Shown here one piece after another: positions 1-5,988 of a DNA stretch of 8,790 bases (position 1 is the stretch's first letter; every line of letters begins with the position of its first letter). The translations under genes were made by a program, and so were the position numbers. The DNA is from Planctomycetota bacterium (GTDB lineage: Bacteria; Planctomycetota; Planctomycetia; Pirellulales; Lacipirellulaceae). The DNA lies in contig JAKEGR010000243.1 in assembly GCA_022615465.1 (NCBI GenBank), positions 1 to 8,790 of the forward strand, read 5' to 3'. The notes under the pieces were generated by a model. The model searched no databases and was not told the origin of the DNA. It worked only from the letters and a program-made list of their open reading frames with translations.

Positions 1-1
1 A

Positions 2-937
2 CTAGTCTGGCAGGTTTTTCTCGTCGCCCTGGTAAATCGTGAGCCATTGGGCATTCGCGGCTTTGGCAATCCGCAACGCCTGATCGAACGATCCGCCAAA
101 TCGGAGAAGCGGTTCTTTTTGACCATCCTTTCCACCGGCCGATGGGCCAACCATTTCGAAACCGATGCGACACCCGCGGCGTCCCATCTCCACCACCAAA
201 CGGTGATGGAGGGCGTTTTCGTTGGTGCTCGCCTTCAAAGCGCAATGAGAGACATTGGCGTGTTCCCGATACTTCGTAAAGAGATAGTCAAAAACGGCCT
301 GGGTGATGGCGGCGTTGCCTCCGCCCGGAGCCACGCCCCCTTTCGAAATGAGCGCACACCCTGGAAACGCTGCCGCGTATTGATCGATGCTCTGTTTCCA
401 AGCCGCGATCAGGCGATCCTCGCTGTACCCCTTTTGCCGCTGTAATCCACGCGCCAGATGCATTTCCAGGGAGCCACTTGGCCCGCGCGTGGGACCGCTC
501 ACATGCACACCGACCAAAGAGGGATCCGAACCATATCGCTTTCCAAGCTCCGCCACCATGCGTCCGTGCGCCGAGAGCATTGTCGGATCCCAGGGATAAG
601 GCGCCGTCATATACAACGGCACGTTCAGCCACGCGGGCGCGTTGTTGCCCGTGAGGATCCCCAGAACATACCTTTTGTTCATGCGCTTGGCCCGAGCGAC
701 CTGGGCGTCAAGGAACGCCCAGTTCATCGTCGTGGCCGTTGGAGCGACCGAAGCCCAGCGCTCTCGAATGACGATTCCCGTCCACTTTGATGACGCAAGC
801 TTTTCGTCGGAGACATTTTGCTCGCCAACCTTTTGTAGGACGAAGCAGCCTGCCGGCTGGCGTGGGTCAGCATCTGCCGTCGCATGACACAGGCCAAGCA
901 GGAGCCACGAAATCGTCGCAATTGTTTTCCCGTTCAT
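2..937 (-). CDS. Exported TIM-barrel glycoside-hydrolase-like protein
   Basis: This is a complete gene of 311 residues whose TAG stop lies at 4..2. A GTG lies in frame just upstream (940), but I chose the ATG at 937 because a GAGGGG Shine-Dalgarno sequence (951..946) sits 8 nt before it and only 5 nt before the GTG. The N-terminus is a typical Sec signal peptide: Lys at residue 4, a hydrophobic stretch (ISWLLLGL), and probable cleavage after ATADA. The Cys in that stretch is not in a proper lipobox. The mature part alternates strands and helices like a TIM barrel (WTGIVIRERW, RYVLGILTG, LVGVHVSGP, CRIGFEMVGP, WLTIYQGDE). Two Glu fit the strand-4 and strand-7 catalytic positions of clan GH-A enzymes: one in GSLEMH (about residue 158) and one in GFEMVG (about 261). 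The usual strand-4 Asn-Glu pair is absent. The substrate is unknown. The gene diverges from the polysaccharide operon, so a role in glycan turnover is only inferred. Confidence 0.7.
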   Translation of the reverse strand: MNGKTIATISWLLLGLCHATADADPRQPAGCFVLQKVGEQNVSDEKLASSKWTGIVIRERWASVAPTATTMNWAFLDAQVARAKRMNKRYVLGILTGNNAPAWLNVPLYMTAPYPWDPTMLSAHGRMVAELGKRYGSDPSLVGVHVSGPTRGPSGSLEMHLARGLQRQKGYSEDRLIAAWKQSIDQYAAAFPGCALISKGGVAPGGGNAAITQAVFDYLFTKYREHANVSHCALKASTNENALHHRLVVEMGRRGCRIGFEMVGPSAGGKDGQKEPLLRFGGSFDQALRIAKAANAQWLTIYQGDEKNLPD

Positions 938-945
938 CACAATCG

Positions 946-951
946 CCCCTC
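946..951 (-). promoter_or_regulatory. Ribosome binding site of the hydrolase-like gene
   Basis: The minus strand reads GAGGGG here, 8 nt before the ATG at 937 and 5 nt before an alternative GTG at 940. The spacing favours the ATG. Confidence 0.6.
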
Positions 952-1265
952 GTTACCAGGCACTCGTCGTTTGAATTGCTGCCACAGGCCCTAAGCAGTT
1001 ATCCCAGATACCTTCTAGCCCAACTCATGCTGCCCAATCAACCCATCAACCCACCAGCGGTTCCGCGAACGGCGATGAAGAGACCATCCCCGTGGCGGCT
1101 GGAACTCGCAGCACTGCGGTCGCCCCTTCGGCAAATGTTTACAAACTCACTAACCCAACGCGGCCTGCCGCCGCAACGAAAAAGCAGTACACCTGACACT
1201 CAACAACATGCGTGCAGGGTGTACACATCACACACGGTATGAATCTAAACTGTTACCCAGCAATA
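952..1265. other. Divergent intergenic region, left part
   Basis: This is non-coding sequence between the divergent hydrolase-like gene and the polysaccharide operon. It should contain the promoter of the minus-strand gene, but I see no box pair good enough to call. The best is TTGATT with TAGAAG at an 18-nt spacing on the minus strand, which is weak. Two tandem copies of ATCAACCC lie at 1037-1052, and an imperfect stem-loop at 1187-1224. The short open frames that cross the region show no recognisable protein features. Confidence 0.5.
1187..1224. repeat. Imperfect inverted repeat (stem-loop)
   Basis: The arm at 1187-1199 starts GTACACC and the arm at 1212-1224 ends GGTGTAC, a perfect 7-bp outer stem. 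The inner bases TG and CAC can continue the pairing if bulges are allowed, leaving a 12-nt loop. No T-run follows, so it is not a standard terminator. It lies between divergent promoters and could be an operator, or it could be chance. Confidence 0.3.
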
Positions 1266-1306
1266 AATTGCGATACGGACCTCTTTATCTATTGTTTATC
1301 GCAATT
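1266..1306. promoter_or_regulatory. Candidate operator: 10-bp inverted repeat upstream of the operon promoter
   Basis: AATTGCGATA at 1266-1275 is repeated exactly as its reverse complement, TATCGCAATT, at 1297-1306. The two half-sites are 31 bp apart centre to centre, close to three helical turns, so both would lie on the same face of the DNA. The right half ends 16 nt before the -35 box, a usual position for an activator site. The surroundings are AT-rich compared with the nearby genes. The binding protein is unknown. Confidence 0.45.
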
Positions 1307-1322
1307 ATTTATGTCAAAAGTA

Positions 1323-1350
1323 TTGACTGGCCTAAGTGGGTGGGTACAAT
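1323..1350 (+). promoter_or_regulatory. Sigma-70-type promoter of the polysaccharide operon
   Basis: TTGACT (1323-1328) and TACAAT (1345-1350) each match five of six consensus bases and are separated by 16 nt. An AT-rich stretch lies upstream. Transcription would start near 1357 and run rightward, giving a leader of roughly 380 nt before the GTG start of the first operon gene. A 5-bp hairpin (AACCC / GGGTT, 1359-1372) lies right at the predicted 5' end. The position and orientation fit the operon, but the promoter is predicted only from its sequence. Confidence 0.6.
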
Positions 1351-1511
1351 CGGCATGTAACCCCCCTGGGTTGGTGGCGAAAAGGGTAGTTTGGTTAGGC
1401 CAAATCGATTGTAAGAAAACGTTCACCTCTGCGAGCCAATTCGCGTTGATGCGGTAATGTAGCCCTGCCTTACTTCCCGATATCGTCCGTTTCGCGGAGT
1501 GCTATCAGACT
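1351..1511 (+). other. First half of the predicted operon leader
   Basis: Apart from the small hairpin at 1359-1372, I see no gene, riboswitch or tRNA here. I looked for the conserved pieces of a c-di-GMP (GEMM) riboswitch because the first operon gene carries a c-di-GMP-type domain, and did not recognise them. Confidence 0.4.
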
Positions 1512-1597
1512 GTTGAAAAGGGGACTGGCTCGCGGAGCGATTGGAGAATCGCCTCAGTTTCGCGTGGTCGCGTGTCGTGCCTGCCCCCTTTTTCAAC
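1512..1597. repeat. REP/MITE-like palindromic element
   Basis: The left arm (1512-1529) begins GTTGAAAAGGGG and the right arm (1579-1597) ends CCCCCTTTTTCAAC. The two are nearly complementary along their full length, with a small bulge and one or two mismatches. Inside are a perfect 6-bp hairpin (GCGATT, GGAG loop, AATCGC, 1537-1552) and a 4-bp hairpin (CGCG, TGGT loop, CGCG, 1561-1572). Long imperfect terminal arms enclosing small hairpins are typical of REP/MITE-type elements that occur in many copies per genome. From memory, similar GGGGAC...CCCCTTTTTCAAC units are common in planctomycetes. It lies between the operon promoter and the first gene and could fold in the leader RNA. Its C-run followed by T-run could also make it act as a partial terminator. 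Confidence 0.55.
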
Positions 1598-1735
1598 GCG
1601 GTTCGTGACTTGTGTGGGTTAGTCTTGTCTTTCGCTGGCCATAACGGTTCGTACGGGGTCCGGAAGTTATTGGGCGTTCGGTCGAAGGCGTTGGTTGGAA
1701 GAGTTGTCAGCAGCAGTCCAATTGGAAACCTTGCC

Positions 1736-2848
1736 GTGAAAAAAACTCCTTCACATGTCGAACTCGACGTGCCGCGATTTGGGGAATTTGCGCGGCAACA
1801 TGGCATAATTCGCTCGAAAGATGTCTCGGACTGCCTCGCGAAGCAGCGTTTGCACGGTGGGCGCATTGGCGAGCTTATGGTTCGCGGTGGCTATCTGGCA
1901 CCGGCACAGGTCTCAGCGGTACTACGAAGTCAGGCTCAATGGGCCGCACGGATGCGTTGTCGTGACCTCGATGCAGTTGATTTTCCACTTTCGACGCCGT
2001 TGTCGTTGTGTCTGCCTTGTTTTAATGAAGAGCAGGTCATTGGGGACGTTCTGCTGGGGGCGACAGCGGTTCTCCCTGAGTTTCTCGATGAATTTGAAAT
2101 TGTCGTCGTCGATGATGGATCAGCGGATCGGACCGCTGCTGTCGTTGAAAGCCTGGCCGCTAAGGACGAACGGATCCGCTTGGTGCGTCATAAACGGAAC
2201 TGCGGGTATGGTGCGGCGGTCTCATCGGCGTTGCGAGCGGCGCGTGGCGAATGGATTTGTTTTACTGATGGAGATGGGCAATTCAATCCGCTCGATCTTC
2301 CTCAGCTACTCGTGGCTGCCCACGAGGCTGACGTCGTGTTGGGCTACCGCCATCGACGGGCGGACAATCTTGTTCGCCGCTTCAACGCGCTGAGCTGGAA
2401 GAAGCTCATCCATTGCATATTGGGTGTGCAAGTGCGCGATCTGGATTGCGCTTTTAAGCTTTTTCCGCGTTGGGTGGTGGAGTCGCTGAATCTGTCCGCG
2501 GAAGGCGCCTGCATCAGCGCTGAGATCATTGTCCAGTGTGTTCGAGGTGGACTGTCGATTTGCGAAGTGCCGGTCAATCATTTCTCGCGTGCCGCCGGAA
2601 AGCCGACGGGGGCAAATGTGCGTGTCATCGCCAAGGCATTTCGCGAGTTGCCCGCTCTCTGGCAATACCGGCGGATTCAACCCGGACGGATTGTACGTCC
2701 TGCGACTGGCGGCCAGACCGTTCCGTTACCCTTATCCGCAACAAAACCGGCAAGCCCTCAAACGACAACGGATACGCACAGAAAAGAGGATGGACGTTCT
2801 CACATCGCGTACTTGAATTGTGAACCCGTGCAGAATGGATTGCCATGA
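1736..2848 (+). CDS. MshEN-like (c-di-GMP-binding) domain fused to a family 2 glycosyltransferase
   Basis: The product is 370 residues from the GTG at 1736 (start reads V-K-K-T-P), which has GGAAA 7 nt upstream. The frame stays open back to 1541, but that extension translates the palindromic element and looks non-coding. Residues 14-37 and 43-66 are two 24-residue motifs of the form R-hydrophobic-G ... G10 ... L21 ... Q24, separated by exactly five residues (RLHGG). This is the layout of the MshEN domain, a c-di-GMP receptor known from MshE-type ATPases. A GT-A catalytic domain of the DPM1-like GT2 type follows from about residue 86: LCLPCFNEEQ, VVVDDGSADRT (nucleotide-sugar site), FTDGDGQF (DxD metal site), then GYRHRRAD and VRDLDCAFKLF, both typical of the subfamily. 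There is no transmembrane segment, so it is probably cytosolic or membrane-associated. It likely transfers a sugar to a lipid-phosphate carrier or growing glycan; donor and acceptor are unknown. The c-di-GMP control is inferred from the motif. The gene leads the operon and overlaps the next by ATGA. Confidence 0.85.
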   Translation: MKKTPSHVELDVPRFGEFARQHGIIRSKDVSDCLAKQRLHGGRIGELMVRGGYLAPAQVSAVLRSQAQWAARMRCRDLDAVDFPLSTPLSLCLPCFNEEQVIGDVLLGATAVLPEFLDEFEIVVVDDGSADRTAAVVESLAAKDERIRLVRHKRNCGYGAAVSSALRAARGEWICFTDGDGQFNPLDLPQLLVAAHEADVVLGYRHRRADNLVRRFNALSWKKLIHCILGVQVRDLDCAFKLFPRWVVESLNLSAEGACISAEIIVQCVRGGLSICEVPVNHFSRAAGKPTGANVRVIAKAFRELPALWQYRRIQPGRIVRPATGGQTVPLPLSATKPASPQTTTDTHRKEDGRSHIAYLNCEPVQNGLP

Positions 2849-4251
2849 ATTCAGCATCCTCAACGGCAACGCAGCGAAGAGCAACCGCGGCCCATGCACA
2901 AGCTGGTATCCGATCGGTGGCTTCGGCAGCGGTGGTTGAGCGCAGGCTCAAGATATGCGTACTTGCTGCCTGTCCATTTCCGGCCAACCATGGAACTCCC
3001 GGATCGATTCGCGAGTTGGCTGAAGCGACGGCCGAGCGAGGTCACGAAGTGCATGTCGTCACCTATCACATCGGTGAAGACTTGCCATTGGCCGGCGTTC
3101 ACTTACATCGTATTCCTAATTGGACCGGTGAACGGGGAGTCATCGTGGGGCCGACTCGCTATCGGCCTTTGTACGATTTCCTGATGATCTTCACGGCAAT
3201 CCGCGTGATTCTTCGGCACGATGTCGACCTCATTCATGCCCACGGTTACGAGGCGGCACTGGTCGCAGCGTGCTGTCGAATAATAACGCGTCGCCCAGTG
3301 TTGTACAGCGCGCATAATCGAATGGAAGACGAGTTGGCAAGCTACGGTTTTTTTTGGTCAAAGCGATTGGCCAATGGACTCGCGTGGATACTTGATCGTG
3401 CCGTGCCTCGACTTGGCGACAGGTGTATCCCTCACAGCGCCAATCTGCAGCAGTTCCTGATCGCGCGCGGGCTTGAAGGACGCTCGGAACCTGTATTGAA
3501 TTTCGGCATCGACCTGGCACGACAATGGCCTTGCGACCGCGAGCAATTGCGCCGCCAATTGGGAATCGGCGATGATCCGATCGTTATGTACACCGGGGTC
3601 ATCGACCGGTTCCAGCGACTCGACCTGTTGTTGGGTGCAATGGTCCATGTTCTGCATCGAATCCCGCGCGCCAAGTTGTTGCTGCTGGCGACGATCCCGA
3701 ACGCCAGGCATGAACAGGCGCTGCGCGAGGAAGCTGCCCGTCTGGGCATTGAAAAGAGCCTCATCCTCTGTGTGCCATCCAGCATGGTTAAAGGGTGTCA
3801 GTTGTTATTGGTCTGCGACGTGGCCGTGGTTCCCCGTCCCAACACTCCCGGTTTCCCGATCAAGTTGTTGAACTACATGTCGGCCGAGCGACCATGCGTG
3901 ATGTTCGCCAGTTCTTCGAGCAGTCTTTCGCATGGCGAAAATGTTTGGCTTGTCGGCGATGACACGAGCCAATCGCTCGGTGAAGGAATCGTCCGACTCT
4001 TGTCCAACGCTCCACTCCGTGCGCGAATCGCCTTGGGTGGATGTCGGTTTGTACGCGAGCGACACGACCGACGCCTGGTCGCTGCGCAGTTGTGCCAGGC
4101 ATACATACACTTGATGCAAGAGACGCGACGCTGGAGCCGGATTGCGATGCGGCCTCCAGTCGCCGCTCGCTCAATGGACACATTATCTGCCGAATCGCGA
4201 GAGCACGATCGCAATAGCTATTTGGAGGATGCACTTTATGCCAGTGCGTGA
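2845..4251 (+). CDS. Family 4 glycosyltransferase (GT-B fold)
   Basis: The product is 468 residues; its ATG overlaps the upstream TGA (ATGA), indicating translational coupling. The first ~33 residues are Ala/Ser-rich and probably disordered. The N-terminal Rossmann domain follows: RLKICVLAACPFPANHGTPG, a Gly-rich loop near residues 50-55, then DLIHAHGYEA and YSAHNRMEDE (H157). The C-terminal domain begins near residue 240 with VMYTGVIDRFQRLDLLL, the usual GT4 donor-binding start. The EX7E-like segment is altered: it reads PGFPIKLLNYMS (residues 335-346), so Pro and Asn stand where GT4 enzymes usually have Glu. I recall this GFPIKLLNYM form from a GT4 subgroup, so it need not mean loss of activity. 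No transmembrane segment is visible. It probably adds a sugar to the glycan started by the adjacent GT2; donor and linkage cannot be read from sequence. The 3' end overlaps the next gene by 14 nt. Confidence 0.85.
   Translation: MNSASSTATQRRATAAHAQAGIRSVASAAVVERRLKICVLAACPFPANHGTPGSIRELAEATAERGHEVHVVTYHIGEDLPLAGVHLHRIPNWTGERGVIVGPTRYRPLYDFLMIFTAIRVILRHDVDLIHAHGYEAALVAACCRIITRRPVLYSAHNRMEDELASYGFFWSKRLANGLAWILDRAVPRLGDRCIPHSANLQQFLIARGLEGRSEPVLNFGIDLARQWPCDREQLRRQLGIGDDPIVMYTGVIDRFQRLDLLLGAMVHVLHRIPRAKLLLLATIPNARHEQALREEAARLGIEKSLILCVPSSMVKGCQLLLVCDVAVVPRPNTPGFPIKLLNYMSAERPCVMFASSSSSLSHGENVWLVGDDTSQSLGEGIVRLLSNAPLRARIALGGCRFVRERHDRRLVAAQLCQAYIHLMQETRRWSRIAMRPPVAARSMDTLSAESREHDRNSYLEDALYASA
4224..4228 (+). 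promoter_or_regulatory. Ribosome binding site of the first phosphodiesterase-like gene
   Basis: A perfect GGAGG lies 9 nt before the ATG at 4238, inside the 3' end of the GT4 gene. It decides the start over the in-frame extension that reaches back to 4142. Confidence 0.8.
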
Positions 4252-5926
4252 CTATCAAGTATTGATCGTCGGCCTCGACGGCGCGACGTTCGATCTGATG
4301 CTTCCCTGGATTGAGGAGGGACGACTTCCTCATCTTGCCCGCTTGTTGCAAGGTGGATCGCATAGCCGGCTCGAATCGACAATCCCGCCCATCACGCCTT
4401 GTGCCTGGTCCAGTTTCATGACGGGCAAGAACCCCGGCAAGCACGGCCTGTTCGATTTCGTCGAACCCGATCTCGATGGCCACGGTTTTCGGTTTACGAA
4501 CGCGTCATTCCGCGACGGCGAGACACTGTGGGGCTGCTTGAGTCGTCACGGACGGCGCGTCGGGGTCGTCAACGTACCGATGACCTATCCTCCCGAGCCG
4601 GTGAACGGGTTTCTGATCTCAGGACTCGACACGCCACACGAATACAGCCCATTCATGTATCCGATCGAGATCCGCCACGAACTCAAGGAAGCGGGTATTT
4701 GCTATCGAATCGACCAGCAGCACCTGGGCAATATGCGAACGAACGATCGACGACGGCAGCAATTGCTGGACATTATCGAAGCCGAATCATCCCGGACCAG
4801 GGCCTTTCGCCACCTCAGCGATCTCCGTCCGTGCGATTTTCGCATGATTGTCTACGGTGCTACCGATCAAGTGCAACACCACTTTTGGCACTACATGGAC
4901 CCCGCGCATGACAAGCATGATCCGGCAGGAGCCAATGAATATCGACACGCGATTCGGGACACGTACCAACAGATCGATCGCCATGTGGGCCAACTGCTGG
5001 AGGAGAGCGGCGACGACACGATTGTCATCGTGATGTCGGATCACGGCTTTGGCAAGACATCCAACGTTCGTCTCCGACTGAATCAAGTGCTGCGGGACGC
5101 TGGTCTGTTGGAGTTTGTTGAAGCAGAGAGAGACAGTGTACTGCGACGGACGGCTGGCTGGCTCGACGGCATTCTTCGGTCGACGCTTTCCTCCGATGTG
5201 AAACGGACGCTGGCCGGACTGTTCCCAAGACTTCGCGTGTGGTTTGAAAACCTGGATGAAGCGAAAATTGATTGGAATCGCACCGCCGCTTACGTGCATG
5301 AAGCCTATCGCTCCAGCCCAGCTATCTGGCTGAACGGCGGACTGGCGGGGGATCAGGATGCGAACGACCTGCGGCGACAGGTGGCCAACTTACTGACGGC
5401 ACTCGTAGACACGGCAAGTGGCGAGCGAGTAATCAACAATTGCTACTTCCCCAGGGAGATTTATGACGGGCCGCACACGTCGCGCGCGCCCGACGTGTTG
5501 CCTTCCTGGTGGGAAGACGGATTCCTACTGGATCAAAGCATGCCGCTCCGCGGCGCGCGGCCGAACGTGGAGCGTTCCACGTCACCAATCCAGGGAGGAG
5601 TCGAATTCGCCGGGTCGCACCGTCTTGATGGCGTATTCATTGCCAGTGGCGGACCTCTTCGCCCTGGTTTCGGATTCAAGAACGCGCAAATCATCGATGT
5701 CGCTCCGACCGTGTTGTATTTAATGGGCATTCCGATTCCCGACGACATGGACGGTCGCGTTTTGACCGAGGCACTGGACGACGATTATGTTGCCTCCCAC
5801 CCAATCCAATGGGAGAGCGCAGGCGTCGATGAGATCAACGAATCCTTCTCTGCCCCGCAAGAGTTTACCGAAAACGAGTCGGAACTGATCGCCCGACGAT
5901 TGCAGGCGCTGGGCTACATCAGTTAG
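4238..5926 (+). CDS. Alkaline-phosphatase-superfamily phosphodiesterase-like protein, copy 1
   Basis: The product is 562 residues and starts MPVRDYQVLIVGLDG, so the superfamily's first metal ligand (D14) comes in the first strand. Other parts of the type I phosphodiesterase / nucleotide pyrophosphatase fold follow in order. T53 in ITPCAW is the likely nucleophile, aligned by eye with TFPN of nucleotide pyrophosphatases, followed by SFMTGKNPGKHG. D210 and H214 form a D-x-x-x-H metal pair (TDQVQHH). D268-H269 lie in MSDHGFG, and H461 in GSHRLDG. The set looks complete, so the protein should be a metal-dependent hydrolase or transferase of phosphate esters. No signal peptide or membrane segment is visible, which points to the cytoplasm. 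The C-terminus (RRLQALGYI) matches that of the next gene. The substrate is unknown; a phosphate-containing sugar donor, lipid-linked intermediate or glycan decoration is suggested by the polysaccharide neighbours. The start overlaps the GT4 gene by 14 nt. Confidence 0.85.
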   Translation: MPVRDYQVLIVGLDGATFDLMLPWIEEGRLPHLARLLQGGSHSRLESTIPPITPCAWSSFMTGKNPGKHGLFDFVEPDLDGHGFRFTNASFRDGETLWGCLSRHGRRVGVVNVPMTYPPEPVNGFLISGLDTPHEYSPFMYPIEIRHELKEAGICYRIDQQHLGNMRTNDRRRQQLLDIIEAESSRTRAFRHLSDLRPCDFRMIVYGATDQVQHHFWHYMDPAHDKHDPAGANEYRHAIRDTYQQIDRHVGQLLEESGDDTIVIVMSDHGFGKTSNVRLRLNQVLRDAGLLEFVEAERDSVLRRTAGWLDGILRSTLSSDVKRTLAGLFPRLRVWFENLDEAKIDWNRTAAYVHEAYRSSPAIWLNGGLAGDQDANDLRRQVANLLTALVDTASGERVINNCYFPREIYDGPHTSRAPDVLPSWWEDGFLLDQSMPLRGARPNVERSTSPIQGGVEFAGSHRLDGVFIASGGPLRPGFGFKNAQIIDVAPTVLYLMGIPIPDDMDGRVLTEALDDDYVASHPIQWESAGVDEINESFSAPQEFTENESELIARRLQALGYIS

Positions 5927-5988
5927 TTGAGAAAACAGCCCGTTATTCCTCAGAAAGCACACATTCATCACCAATAGGAAGGTAATTC
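5927..5988 (+). promoter_or_regulatory. Gap with strong ribosome binding site between the two phosphodiesterase-like genes
   Basis: The 62-nt gap shows no terminator hairpin and no promoter boxes, so the operon should read through. AGGAAGG at 5976-5982 sits 6 nt before the ATG at 5989 and fixes that start. Confidence 0.6.

Noticed and set aside
1037..1052. Tandem 8-bp repeat ATCAACCC
   Set aside because: There are only two copies, with no flanking structure; they are too short to distinguish from chance.
787..1242. Plus-strand open frame of 151 residues over the start of the hydrolase-like gene
   Set aside because: It is antisense to the signal peptide of the minus-strand gene, and the rest is low-complexity intergenic translation.
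1212..1457. Plus-strand open frame of 81 residues across the operon promoter
   Set aside because: It spans the inverted repeat and the promoter boxes, has no good ribosome binding site, and shows no conserved-looking features.
1351..1735. c-di-GMP riboswitch in the operon leader
   Set aside because: I looked for one because of the MshEN-like domain, but the conserved GEMM core segments are not recognisable.
1423..1866. Minus-strand open frame of 147 residues over the leader and GT2 start
   Set aside because: It runs through the palindromic element and the MshEN-like motif; its product is Arg/Ser/Pro-rich and unlike any known protein.
3860..4483. Minus-strand open frame of 207 residues across the GT4/phosphodiesterase junction
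   Set aside because: It overlaps two well-supported plus-strand genes and has no family features.
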